From contig NZ_CALHIF010000009.1 of NCBI RefSeq assembly GCF_938030755.1, positions 1-44,069 on the forward strand: 44,069 nucleotides of DNA. The letters run 5' to 3'. Positions within the stretch are counted from its first letter, which is position 1. Each line of letters starts with the position of its first letter. Below the pieces are notes generated by a model, which was given only the letters and a program-made list of their open reading frames with translations, had not been told where the DNA came from and made no database searches. The translations under genes were made by a program, and so were the position numbers. Below, one piece after another: positions 1 through 8,797 of the stretch. Source of the stretch: an uncultured Granulicatella sp. GTDB taxonomy: Bacteria; Bacillota; Bacilli; Lactobacillales; Aerococcaceae.

Positions 1-1
1 T

Positions 2-961
2 CTTGCAAAAGAATTGAACTTACCAAGTGATGTTGTTGTTACAGCGCAACGTGCAGCTTCTATTTACAAATTCGACTTAGTAACAAACATGGTTGGTGAA
101 TTCCCTGAATTACAAGGAATCATGGGTGAAATTTATGCACTGAAACAAGGTGAAACTCCTGAAGTAGCTCAAGCAATCCGTGAACACTATATGCCAACAA
201 GTGCAGACGGTGATCTTCCAACTTCTGTACCCGGCGCTTTACTTGCGGTTGCCGATAAATTAGATACTTTCTTAAGCTTTACAGCTGCTGGAATGATTCC
301 AACAGGATCAAATGACCCATATGCACTTCGTCGTCAAGTTATGGGGCTAGTACAAATTCTTGCAGCATTTGATTGGAACATTGAAATTGAAGACTTTACA
401 AAACTATTGTTAGGTCTTGATTACGCTGAGTTCCTATCAGGTAAAGAAGATGAAGTTGAAACGTTTATCTTAAGTTTTATTCGTGAACGTGTAGCACAAC
501 GGATTGCAACAATTACAAAACGTCATGACATTATCGATGCGGTTGTAAATAGTAATACTTCATCAGTTCCTGAACAATTAAAAGCTGCAAGAGTTCTTTC
601 AGCTGTTTCTGAATCTGAAGAATTTAAAGGAATTACAGAGGCTTTAAATCGTGTTATCAATATCAGTGCAAAGGCCTTAGATGATACGAGTGGCGAAATT
701 TCAGAAGAACTTCTTGAAACAGAAAGTGAACGTAACTTAGTGAAAGCTATTCAAGAATTGAATACAAAAGTAGGTTTATTAACGCCTGAAGAATTGTATA
801 GTCATTTAGAAGCAATGGCACCAAAAATCAATGATTTCTTCAATGAAAATATGGTCATGGTGGACGATGAAGCAACACGTCGTAACCGTCTAAGATTCTT
901 AGGTTTGTTATCTGAAATCATTTTAGATTTAGCAGATTTCACATCATTAATCGTTAAATAA
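2..961 (+). CDS. glyS: Glycyl-tRNA synthetase beta subunit, C-terminal part (5' end outside window)
   Basis: Class II alpha2beta2 GlyRS charges tRNA-Gly; the beta subunit supplies tRNA recognition and the anticodon-binding domain. The open frame enters from the window edge (frame begins at base 2) and gives 319 residues to the stop. Recognisable beta-subunit text includes LVTNMVGEFPELQGIMGEIY near the start, IREHYMP, DKLDTFLSFTAAG and DPYALRRQ about residues 80-110, followed by the helical C-terminal region. A TTG at 14 is not a real start because the family text is already running (LAKEL precedes it). glyQ should lie just upstream. obg follows after 31 bases with its own ribosome binding site. 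Confidence 0.95.
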   Translation, partial: LAKELNLPSDVVVTAQRAASIYKFDLVTNMVGEFPELQGIMGEIYALKQGETPEVAQAIREHYMPTSADGDLPTSVPGALLAVADKLDTFLSFTAAGMIPTGSNDPYALRRQVMGLVQILAAFDWNIEIEDFTKLLLGLDYAEFLSGKEDEVETFILSFIRERVAQRIATITKRHDIIDAVVNSNTSSVPEQLKAARVLSAVSESEEFKGITEALNRVINISAKALDDTSGEISEELLETESERNLVKAIQELNTKVGLLTPEELYSHLEAMAPKINDFFNENMVMVDDEATRRNRLRFLGLLSEIILDLADFTSLIVK

Positions 962-992
962 GAACCCTCACACAGAAAGGAGAGTGAATAAA

Positions 993-2300
993 ATGGCAGT
1001 ATTTTATGATCGTGCCACGGTTCAAGTCAAAGCCGGAAAAGGTGGAGACGGAATGGTTGCGTTTCGTCGTGAAAAATACGTACCAGACGGAGGTCCGGCT
1101 GGTGGAGACGGCGGTAAAGGCGGAAGTGTTATTTTTAAAGTCGATTCAGGACTCAGAACCTTACTAGATTTCCGTCATAAACGTCATTTCAAAGCAAAAC
1201 CTGGTGAAAACGGCATGAGTAAGAGTATGTATGGCCGTGGAGCAGAAGACTTAATCGTTAAAGTTCCACCAGGAACAATCGTTAGAAATGCTGAAACGAA
1301 AGCGTTGATTGCAGACTTAGTAGAAGATGGACAAGAAGTAGTAGTTGCAAAAGGAGGCCGTGGTGGTCGAGGGAATATCCGTTTTGCAACGCATAAAAAT
1401 CCTGCTCCAGATATCGCTGAGAACGGTGAACCAGGGGAAGAATTTGAACTCGATTTAGAATTAAAAGTACTTGCTGATGTTGGATTAGTAGGATTTCCAT
1501 CAGTAGGAAAATCAACTTTACTATCCGTGATTTCAAGTGCAAAGCCAAAAATTGCAGACTATCACTTTACAACTTTGAATCCTCAATTAGGTATGGCGCA
1601 GTCTCCAAATGGCGAACAATTCGTTGTTGCAGACTTACCAGGTTTAATTGAAGGAGCTCATACAGGTGTGGGGCTTGGTATTCATTTCTTAAAACATATC
1701 GAACGTACAAAAGTATTACTTCATGTGATTGATATGGCCGCAATGGAAGGCCGTGATCCTTTTGAAGATTACAAGATTATTCAAGAAGAACTTGGAAGTT
1801 ATCACCTACGCTTATTGGAACGTCCAATGCTGATTGTGGCCAACAAGATGGATCAACCTCAAGCGGAAGAAAACTTAGAGAAGTTCAAGACAGACTTAGC
1901 AGATAGCTTAGCTGAAGGCGAAGAAATGCCAGAGATTTTTCCGATTTCTGCCTATCGTCGCGAAGGACTTCAAGCATTGCTTGCTAGAACTGCTGAAGTG
2001 TTAGAAGAAACTGAATTTTTCCCATTAAACGAAGAAGTAGTGGAAACACATATCGTTTATGGATTAGAAGAAGAGGAAGCACCGTTTAAAGTAACTAGAG
2101 ATCCTGATGGAACTTGGGTATTGTATGGTGACAAGATTGAAAAACTATTCAAAATGACAAATATGGAACACGATGAGTCTGTAATGAGATTCTCACGTCA
2201 ATTACGTGGAATGGGTGTAGATAGCACTTTACGTGAAAAAGGCGCTGAAAATGGCGACTTAGTACGTATTCTAAACTTCTCATTCGAGTTCGTTGATTAA
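993..2300 (+). CDS. obg: Obg/CgtA GTPase
   Basis: Essential ribosome-associated GTPase linked to 50S maturation and (p)ppGpp responses. The 435-residue protein shows the three usual parts: a glycine-rich Obg fold (about 1-157, with repeated GGDGG/GGRGGRGN text), a G domain (about 158-330) with Walker A GFPSVGKS, G3 DLPG and NKMD, and a C-terminal OCT domain (about 355-435). I chose ATG 993 over the in-frame GTG at 984: the AAAGGAGAG box (976-984) ends at that GTG but is well spaced for the ATG, and MAVFYDRA is the usual family start. The acyltransferase gene begins 12 bases after the stop, so the two are probably co-transcribed. Confidence 0.97.
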   Translation: MAVFYDRATVQVKAGKGGDGMVAFRREKYVPDGGPAGGDGGKGGSVIFKVDSGLRTLLDFRHKRHFKAKPGENGMSKSMYGRGAEDLIVKVPPGTIVRNAETKALIADLVEDGQEVVVAKGGRGGRGNIRFATHKNPAPDIAENGEPGEEFELDLELKVLADVGLVGFPSVGKSTLLSVISSAKPKIADYHFTTLNPQLGMAQSPNGEQFVVADLPGLIEGAHTGVGLGIHFLKHIERTKVLLHVIDMAAMEGRDPFEDYKIIQEELGSYHLRLLERPMLIVANKMDQPQAEENLEKFKTDLADSLAEGEEMPEIFPISAYRREGLQALLARTAEVLEETEFFPLNEEVVETHIVYGLEEEEAPFKVTRDPDGTWVLYGDKIEKLFKMTNMEHDESVMRFSRQLRGMGVDSTLREKGAENGDLVRILNFSFEFVD

Positions 2301-2312
2301 GGAGTTTTGAAT

Positions 2313-4136
2313 ATGATTGATAGAAGTGAGATGGAAAAACGTTTTTACGTATCTTCCTTTGACGGCCTAAGAGCGATAGGAATTCTTAGTATTATTATTT
2401 ACCACTTGTATTCTTATCGCTTACCGGGTGGATTTTTGGGATTAGACATCTTCCTCATTTTAGCGGGATACTTTATGACAAACCGCTTAATGACAAGTTT
2501 AATGAATGATGGCAAGATTCCTCTGAAACAATTTTTACTAAAACGATTAGCACGTATTGCACTTCCTTTAATTGCAATGCTTGTTCTAGTGTTCATTTAT
2601 ATTACATTGTTTCAAAATGAGATGTTGGTGAACTTAAGAGGATCATTTACTTCCAGTTTAGTGTTTTTAAATAACTGGTGGCAGATTCTTAGAGCTCAAA
2701 CGTTTATTCCAAACTTATTAACGGAAAATCCATTTGAACACTTATGGTATATCTCATTGGCCTTTCAGTTTTACTTATTGTGGCCGATTGTGTTTGCATT
2801 CTTAAGTTTATTCGTTAAGAAGCATAATACATTGTTTGTGGCAATCGTCGTTTTAGCGACAGCTTCATTTGGATTAATGCTTTTTAGTTATAAAGGAGCA
2901 GAATCATTAACGTATGTCACGATGAGTACTTGGACTCGATTATTTTCTATGCTCATTGGGTCATGTACAGCATTATTGTATCCTTTAGATCGTTTCCAAA
3001 AGGAACATAAATCTAAGTTGCCGTATGAGCAATATTTACGCTTAATCCCGATTGTGTTAATGTTCATTTTATTATTTACACTCGGACGAAATGAAGATAT
3101 TACTTATCGTGGTGGAATGTTGCTTTTTGATTTAACAGTTGCAGCTGTTATTTTGGTGAGTTTACATCCAAAGGTAGGAACAGGGATTTTATTCCGTTTC
3201 AAACCATTAACAGTGATTGGTCGTAGAAGTTTGTCGTATTATTTATGGTTTTTACCGATTATTGTCTTATATCAAGCAAAAATGGGCATTATTGGTTCAA
3301 GCAGTTTAATTCACGGCATCATCCAATTAGTACTGATTCTCTTCTTTGGAGAAGTTTGGTATCAAGTGTTTGAGAAGAGACGTTATCATCAAATGGTCCG
3401 TAAAATGATGGGGCTGTTGAATGAAAAAATAGCTTATGGGAAACAAATTTTATTTGGAATCTGTGCAGTGCCACTCATTATTTTAGCAGTTGGGTTAGTG
3501 CAGTCTACAAGTAAACTGTCTGAACAAGAAGCTACTCTTATTGAATTAATTCATACAAACCAAACAATCGTCGATAACACTCAACAAACGGATAAAAAAT
3601 TATTGAAGACCATTAATAATGTGGTTGGTTTAACGCGTGAAGAAACCGTCTTTAGCAGTAATAGTTCGATTACTTTTATTGGAGACCAATCCCTTCTTGC
3701 AATTGCCAATGAACTCACGACTATTTATCCTAATGCTGTGATGCATGCGACAACGATTGCTCAAGTAACGGACTTATCTTCAACGATTAACGAATTAAAA
3801 TCGAAGAATCAATTAAATGACATCGTTGTTTTAATGTTTGGTGCTAATAGTGCCTTTACAAAAGGACAATTGGAAAGTGAATTGAAACGAATTGGTATGG
3901 AAAAACAAATCTTCCTTGTTACGACAACAACGTCTAAAACATGGAGAGATGATGTGAATAATGTGTACGCTTCTGTAAGTGAGAAGTATTCGAATGTCCA
4001 TCTTCTTGACTGGAATGAGTATTCCAAAGACCAAGATTGGTTCTATTCACATAAATCGTATGTAACGGAAGTAGGGGCTCATGAAGAAGCGCTCTTCTTT
4101 GCGAAAAAAATTTATGAAACATTGAGAGGAAATTAA
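2313..4136 (+). CDS. OatA-like acyltransferase-3 membrane protein with degenerate SGNH domain
   Basis: 607 residues. The N-terminal two thirds are an acyltransferase-3 membrane domain of about 10-11 hydrophobic segments, starting with FDGLRAIGILSIIIYHL (catalytic-type His in the first segment), GGFLGLDIFLILAGYF and a later YYLWFLP. The C-terminal ~170 residues sit where OatA-family proteins carry an extracellular SGNH O-acetyltransferase. The family role is O-acetylation of peptidoglycan MurNAc, giving lysozyme resistance. Here block I reads GDQSL instead of GDSVM/L, and the C-terminal D-x-x-H motif is replaced by SHKSYVTEVG; the GxN block (FGAN) survives. The extracytoplasmic step may therefore be inactive or altered. 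ATG 2313 is preferred to TTG 2307 because AAGGAG (2299-2304) is spaced for it. rnz starts one base after the stop. Confidence 0.85.
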   Translation: MIDRSEMEKRFYVSSFDGLRAIGILSIIIYHLYSYRLPGGFLGLDIFLILAGYFMTNRLMTSLMNDGKIPLKQFLLKRLARIALPLIAMLVLVFIYITLFQNEMLVNLRGSFTSSLVFLNNWWQILRAQTFIPNLLTENPFEHLWYISLAFQFYLLWPIVFAFLSLFVKKHNTLFVAIVVLATASFGLMLFSYKGAESLTYVTMSTWTRLFSMLIGSCTALLYPLDRFQKEHKSKLPYEQYLRLIPIVLMFILLFTLGRNEDITYRGGMLLFDLTVAAVILVSLHPKVGTGILFRFKPLTVIGRRSLSYYLWFLPIIVLYQAKMGIIGSSSLIHGIIQLVLILFFGEVWYQVFEKRRYHQMVRKMMGLLNEKIAYGKQILFGICAVPLIILAVGLVQSTSKLSEQEATLIELIHTNQTIVDNTQQTDKKLLKTINNVVGLTREETVFSSNSSITFIGDQSLLAIANELTTIYPNAVMHATTIAQVTDLSSTINELKSKNQLNDIVVLMFGANSAFTKGQLESELKRIGMEKQIFLVTTTTSKTWRDDVNNVYASVSEKYSNVHLLDWNEYSKDQDWFYSHKSYVTEVGAHEEALFFAKKIYETLRGN

Positions 4137-4137
4137 A

Positions 4138-5082
4138 ATGGAATTGCAATTTTTAGGAACAGGTGCTGGCGTACCTTCTAAAATGAGAAACGTCACTTCA
4201 ATTGCATTAAAGCTTCTCGATGAGATTAATGAAGTGTGGTTATTCGATTGCGGAGAAGCTACACAGCAACAGATTTTAAATACAAATATTCGTCCAGGGA
4301 AAATCAAGAAAATTTTCATTACACATATGCATGGAGATCATATCTTTGGTTTACCGGGATTACTCACTAGTCGTTCTTTCCAAGGAGGAGAAGATGATTT
4401 AATCCTCTATGGTCCTAAAGGGATTAAAAACTTTATTGATACGACGATTCAAGCTTCATGTTCAAAATTGGGATATCCTTTAAAAGTTGTTGAATATGAA
4501 AAGGAAGGTCTTCTTTTTGAGGATAAGCATTTTAAAGTAGAAATGAAGCGGCTCGAACATGGAATTCCTTCTTATGGATTCCGTGTCACTGAAAAAGATC
4601 AACCGGGCGAACTGCAAGCAGACCGTCTAAAAGAGTTAGGAATTCCTTTTGGTCCACTCTATGGCAAGTTGAAAAAAGGGGAGACGATTACTCTAGAAGA
4701 TGGAACAATCGTGAATGGACAAGATTATATTTCACCAGATATTAAAGGTCGTGTTGTAACTATTTGCGGGGATACTCGTAAATGTGAAGCAAGTGAAATC
4801 TTAGCTTATCGTTCGGATGTACTGGTCCATGAGGCAACGTATGAAGGAGATAAAGGCCAACAAGCCTATCGTCATTTCCATTCAACAAGTCTTCAAGCAG
4901 CTGAAGTAGCTAAAAACGCTGAAGTAAAACGACTTTTGTTAACACATATTAGTGCTCGCTATATTGGGAAACAATCCCAAGAGTTAGAAGACGAAGCAAA
5001 AACAATCTTTGAAAATGTTCAAGTTGTCAAAGACTTCGACATTGTGACCGTTGAAAGGATTAAACATCATGAAGGACGCTAA
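4138..5082 (+). CDS. rnz: Ribonuclease Z
   Basis: Zinc metallo-beta-lactamase endonuclease that removes the 3' trailer from tRNA precursors lacking encoded CCA. The 314-residue length fits the short RNase Z form. Visible motifs are FLGTGAGVPSKMRN at the N-terminus, the zinc motif THMHGDHIFGLPG (about residues 61-73), the exosite/linker region after it, CGDTRKC (about 211-217), VHEATY and the final LLTHISARY with metal-binding His. ATG 4138 follows GAGAGGAAATTAAA. It starts one base after the acyltransferase stop, and its last 14 bases overlap the next gene, so it is part of a tight operon. Confidence 0.96.
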   Translation: MELQFLGTGAGVPSKMRNVTSIALKLLDEINEVWLFDCGEATQQQILNTNIRPGKIKKIFITHMHGDHIFGLPGLLTSRSFQGGEDDLILYGPKGIKNFIDTTIQASCSKLGYPLKVVEYEKEGLLFEDKHFKVEMKRLEHGIPSYGFRVTEKDQPGELQADRLKELGIPFGPLYGKLKKGETITLEDGTIVNGQDYISPDIKGRVVTICGDTRKCEASEILAYRSDVLVHEATYEGDKGQQAYRHFHSTSLQAAEVAKNAEVKRLLLTHISARYIGKQSQELEDEAKTIFENVQVVKDFDIVTVERIKHHEGR

Positions 5083-5866
5083 ATGGTTTACAAATCAAGT
5101 GGCTCTTGTCACTGGAGCAAGTGGTGGGTTAGGTGCACAAATCGCAATTGAATTAGCTAAAAGAGACGTGCAACTCATCCTTGTAGCTCGTAATATGGCT
5201 AAACTAGAGCAGGTAGCCACAGAATGCAAATCGTTCACTTCTAAACCTGTCGATATCTATTCGTGTGATTTAACCGATGATGCGTCCATTAATCAATTAC
5301 TAGGAAATCTGGATACATCATACAAAATTACGATGGTCATCAACAATGCTGGTTTAGGTTACTTTAAATTAGCCAAAGACTTAAGTGAATCTGAAATTAG
5401 TGAAATGCTTCAGTTAAACTTAAATACATTAATTAAAATCACTCAGCATTTTGTTCCTCGTTTTATAGAAGCTAAGAGCGGAGTATTTGTGAATATTGCT
5501 TCTCAAGCTGGAAAATCAGCGACGGCTAAATCTTCCGTTTACTCAGCAACTAAATTTGGAGTGTTAGGGTATTCGAATGCACTACGTTTAGAATTAAAAC
5601 CTTATGGCGTCCATGTAATGACTGTGAATCCTGGTCCGATTGCGACAGATTTCTTCGATAAAGCGGAACCAACTGGAAAATACTTAGAGCAATTAGGCGC
5701 CGTAGTACTAGATCCAGTGAAGGTAGCAGGAGAAGTTGTTAAAGGAATTGAAAAAGAAAAACGTGAAGTAAATTTGCCAAAAACAATGAACTTTGCGAGT
5801 AAATTAAATGTTTTGTTCCCAAAAATAGGAGACAAACTATTAGGGAGTATTTTCAATAAAAAGTAG
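5069..5866 (+). CDS. Short-chain dehydrogenase/reductase (SDR)
   Basis: 265-residue classical SDR, a cytosolic NAD(P)(H)-dependent oxidoreductase whose substrate cannot be told from sequence. Motifs are the Rossmann glycine motif TGASGGLGAQ (about 14-23), NNAGLG, the catalytic Ser region NIASQAG, and YSATKFG with the Tyr-x-x-x-Lys pair; PGP(I)xTxF follows as usual. ATG 5069 is chosen over the TTG at 5051 because GAAAGGAT (5053-5060) is properly spaced for it. The start lies inside the end of rnz, so translation is probably coupled. An SDR of this sort between rnz and recJ is a recurring arrangement in lactic acid bacteria, but its role is not known to me. Confidence 0.9.
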   Translation: MKDAKWFTNQVALVTGASGGLGAQIAIELAKRDVQLILVARNMAKLEQVATECKSFTSKPVDIYSCDLTDDASINQLLGNLDTSYKITMVINNAGLGYFKLAKDLSESEISEMLQLNLNTLIKITQHFVPRFIEAKSGVFVNIASQAGKSATAKSSVYSATKFGVLGYSNALRLELKPYGVHVMTVNPGPIATDFFDKAEPTGKYLEQLGAVVLDPVKVAGEVVKGIEKEKREVNLPKTMNFASKLNVLFPKIGDKLLGSIFNKK

Positions 5867-5878
5867 AGGAGGTGTACG

Positions 5879-8194
5879 ATGAGTTTTGCAAATTATGCAT
5901 GGAAGTTAAAAGAGAATGTGGATGAAGAACTCGTAACATCTCTTGCAAGTGAAAGTGGCATGTCTGAGAATCTCGTTCGCTTATGCGTGGAACGTGGGAT
6001 TCAAACAGTAGAAGAGCTGCAAGAGTTTCTTTCGCCAACACCACATCTAATTCATGACCCATTCCTTTTACACGATATGGATAAAGCGGTAGGACGTATT
6101 CAAGAAGCTATTGAAAACGGTGAATTGATTCATATTTACGGCGACTACGATGCAGATGGGATTACAAGTACAACGATTCTCTACGAAACACTCGAAATGC
6201 TAGGAGCTCAAGTATCGTACTATTTACCAAATCGCTTTACAGATGGTTATGGTCCAAATATTCCAGCGTTCGAGCGCGTGATTCAAGAAGGCCATACGCT
6301 CATTATTACGGTAGACTGTGGAATTGCAGCGCATGAACCAATTCGTTATGCGATGGAAAATGGTTGTGATGTGATTTTAACGGACCACCATGAAATTCCA
6401 AGTGAAATTCCAGAAGCTTATGCAGTTGTCCATCCACGTCATCCAGAGGCTAATTATCCATGCAAAGATTTATCGGGTGCTGGTGTGGCTTTTAAGCTTG
6501 CTCACGCGCTTCTAGGAGAGTTTCCAGAAGAAATGGTAGAATTAGCAGCAATTGGAACAATTGCTGACTTAGTCAGTCTTACAGACGAAAATAGAACGAT
6601 TGCTAAACTAGGAATCAATCAAATGAAACAAACGCAACGTATTGGGCTTGTGACATTGATTGAGAAGTTATCCGTTAAAGTTGATAAATTAGATGAAAAA
6701 ACGATTGGTTTCCAAATCGGACCGCGTTTAAATGCGCTAGGTCGCCTTGGAGATGCTACACCAGGCGTTCAGTTGTTGACAACGTTTGATGATGAAGAAG
6801 CTCAGAGTATTGTTGATTTCATGCAATCGGAAAACGAAAGGCGTCAGGCAATCGTCAATCAAATTGTCGAAGAGGCCTCTCTACTTATTCAAGAACAAAT
6901 GAATCAACCTATACTTGTGTTAGCTCAACAAGATTGGCACGAAGGTGTTCTTGGAATTGTAGCGAGTCGAATCGTCGAACAGACTGGTAAACCAACCATT
7001 GTGTTAGGAATTAGTGAAGACGGACTAACTGCAAAAGGGAGCGGTCGTTCATTTGGTGAGTTTAATCTTTATGATGCGTTAACCAGTGTGAAAGATCATC
7101 TTTTAAAATTCGGTGGACATCATATGGCGGCAGGATTGACAGTTGAAACGATTATGCTTCCAACGATTATTGACGGGCTAGAACAATATGCTAAAGACTA
7201 TCAAGATTTATTGGATGCGAAGGCTACGTTAACGATTGATGAAGTTCTTCCACTAAAAGACATTACGGTTGATTGGATTGAATCATTAGCCAGCTTAAAA
7301 CCATTTGGAACGGATAATCCAGAGCCTATTGTTTCATTAGAAGGAATCCAAGTGGCGTCTACTCAATTGCTAGGAGCGGATAAAAAACATTTGAAGCTTC
7401 ATTTGAAAGAAGATAATTCTAAAAACACGCTACAAGCAATGGCCTTTAGTAAAGGGGAATGGGCATCTTCACTTCAACCAGATACCAAGATTAGCATTGC
7501 TGGTACTTTAGAGATAAATGAATGGCAAAATAATCGTCTTCCTCAATTAATGGTGAAAGATATCGCTGTGAAAGGTAGAATCGTTATTGACTGGCGGACT
7601 TCGAAGATTACTAAAGATCATCTTGATGTTGAAAATGCCCTTTATTTAGCTTCAAATGAAGTGTATTTAAAAGAACTACAAACAAGAATTCCAAGTAATT
7701 CAAGCGTGATGGATTTTTCATCTTTTGTTTCCTCAAATGAGATTCCAACCGCAAATGCGATCGTGTTATTTGATTTACCTGAAAAAGTGGAGGAAGTGGA
7801 AACTTTCTTTAAAATGGAATTTCCTCAAAAGCTTTATATCATCGCGTATACGAAGAACTCAGTTGTGACAACAGGAATTCCAGACAAGTCTAAGTTTGGT
7901 AGTGTTTATAAATATATTCAATCTCATGGACAACTTCCTTACAATGAAAAATTAGTTTCAGTCGCTAATTTCTTAAAAATTCCAGTTGAACAATTCCGAG
8001 TGATATTAAAAGTGTTTTTTGAGTTAGAATTTGTTAAAATAGAAAACGGACATTTGTTTATTCATACAAGTCCTAAAACGAATGACTTGGAAGAGTCAGT
8101 TTTATTAAAGAAGTTAAAAGAACAATTATTGCTTGAAAAAAAATTCAATTATAGTCAGTTTCAAGAATTGAAAAATTGGATTGAATCGCAATAG
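5879..8194 (+). CDS. recJ: Single-stranded-DNA-specific exonuclease RecJ
   Basis: 5'-3' ssDNA exonuclease used in recombinational repair and mismatch excision. The 771-residue protein has the DHH phosphoesterase core (HIYGDYDADGITSTT about residue 86; TVDCGIA; LTDHHEIP about 170; GAGVAFKLAHAL), then the DHHA1 motif GSGRSFGEFNLYDAL and FGGHHMAAG (about 400-420), an OB-like region, and a long C-terminal extension typical of Firmicute RecJ. A very strong AGGAGGTG box precedes ATG 5879. It lies 12 bases behind the SDR gene and 24 bases before apt, in the known recJ-apt pairing. Confidence 0.96.
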   Translation: MSFANYAWKLKENVDEELVTSLASESGMSENLVRLCVERGIQTVEELQEFLSPTPHLIHDPFLLHDMDKAVGRIQEAIENGELIHIYGDYDADGITSTTILYETLEMLGAQVSYYLPNRFTDGYGPNIPAFERVIQEGHTLIITVDCGIAAHEPIRYAMENGCDVILTDHHEIPSEIPEAYAVVHPRHPEANYPCKDLSGAGVAFKLAHALLGEFPEEMVELAAIGTIADLVSLTDENRTIAKLGINQMKQTQRIGLVTLIEKLSVKVDKLDEKTIGFQIGPRLNALGRLGDATPGVQLLTTFDDEEAQSIVDFMQSENERRQAIVNQIVEEASLLIQEQMNQPILVLAQQDWHEGVLGIVASRIVEQTGKPTIVLGISEDGLTAKGSGRSFGEFNLYDALTSVKDHLLKFGGHHMAAGLTVETIMLPTIIDGLEQYAKDYQDLLDAKATLTIDEVLPLKDITVDWIESLASLKPFGTDNPEPIVSLEGIQVASTQLLGADKKHLKLHLKEDNSKNTLQAMAFSKGEWASSLQPDTKISIAGTLEINEWQNNRLPQLMVKDIAVKGRIVIDWRTSKITKDHLDVENALYLASNEVYLKELQTRIPSNSSVMDFSSFVSSNEIPTANAIVLFDLPEKVEEVETFFKMEFPQKLYIIAYTKNSVVTTGIPDKSKFGSVYKYIQSHGQLPYNEKLVSVANFLKIPVEQFRVILKVFFELEFVKIENGHLFIHTSPKTNDLEESVLLKKLKEQLLLEKKFNYSQFQELKNWIESQ

Positions 8195-8218
8195 GATAAA
8201 TAAAAGGAGGAGTTCTTG

Positions 8219-8746
8219 ATGAACTTGAAAGAATATATTGCTAGCGTTCCAAATTATCCTAAAGAGGGTATTATTTTTCGTGATATTTCTCCATTAATGG
8301 CAAACGGAAAAGCTTACCAATACGCAACCCAACAAATTGTTGACTATGCACGTAAAATTGGTGCTGAAATGATTGTTGGACCAGAAGCACGTGGATTCAT
8401 CGTTGGATGTCCTGTAGCGTATGAATTAGGAATCGGATTTGCTCCAGCGCGTAAAAAAGGGAAATTACCTCGTGAAACAGTAGCTGTTGAATATGATTTA
8501 GAATACGGATCAGCAGAATTACACTTACACAAAGATGCTGTAAAACCTGGTCAAAAAGTACTTATCTGTGATGACTTATTAGCAACAGGTGGAACAATGG
8601 CTGCCGCTGCAAAATTAGTTGAAAAACTTGGCGGTGAAGTAGTTGGTTTAGCGTTCTTAGTAGAGTTAACAGACTTAAAAGGTCGCGAAAAAATTAGCGA
8701 ATACGACATCTTCACATTAATGGAATACACTGAAGACGAAAGATAA
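8219..8746 (+). CDS. apt: Adenine phosphoribosyltransferase
   Basis: Converts adenine and PRPP to AMP (purine salvage). 175 residues, normal for the family. The start MNLKEYIASVPNYPKEGI, GPEARGFIVGCPVAYELG and the PRPP-binding loop VLICDDLLATGGTM (about residues 119-132) are diagnostic. ATG 8219 is used rather than the overlapping TTG 8216, since AAAGGAGGAG (8203-8212) is spaced about 6-7 bases from the ATG. Last gene of the obg-to-apt group; a long hairpin terminator follows at once. Confidence 0.97.
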   Translation: MNLKEYIASVPNYPKEGIIFRDISPLMANGKAYQYATQQIVDYARKIGAEMIVGPEARGFIVGCPVAYELGIGFAPARKKGKLPRETVAVEYDLEYGSAELHLHKDAVKPGQKVLICDDLLATGGTMAAAAKLVEKLGGEVVGLAFLVELTDLKGREKISEYDIFTLMEYTEDER

Positions 8747-8757
8747 TGAAAAAAAGA

Positions 8758-8797
8758 AGACTTCCTTAGCAACTAGGCTATGGAAGTCTATTTTTTA
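8758..8797. terminator. Bidirectional intrinsic terminator between apt and mvaA
   Basis: AGACTTCC (8758-8765) pairs with GGAAGTCT (8782-8789), and inside it TAGC pairs with GCTA around loop AACTAG, with one T:T mismatch. A-rich sequence lies 5' and ATTTTTTATTTT lies 3', so it can stop apt transcription on + and mvaA transcription on -. The mvaA stop codon lies within the flanking T-tract region. Confidence 0.9.
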
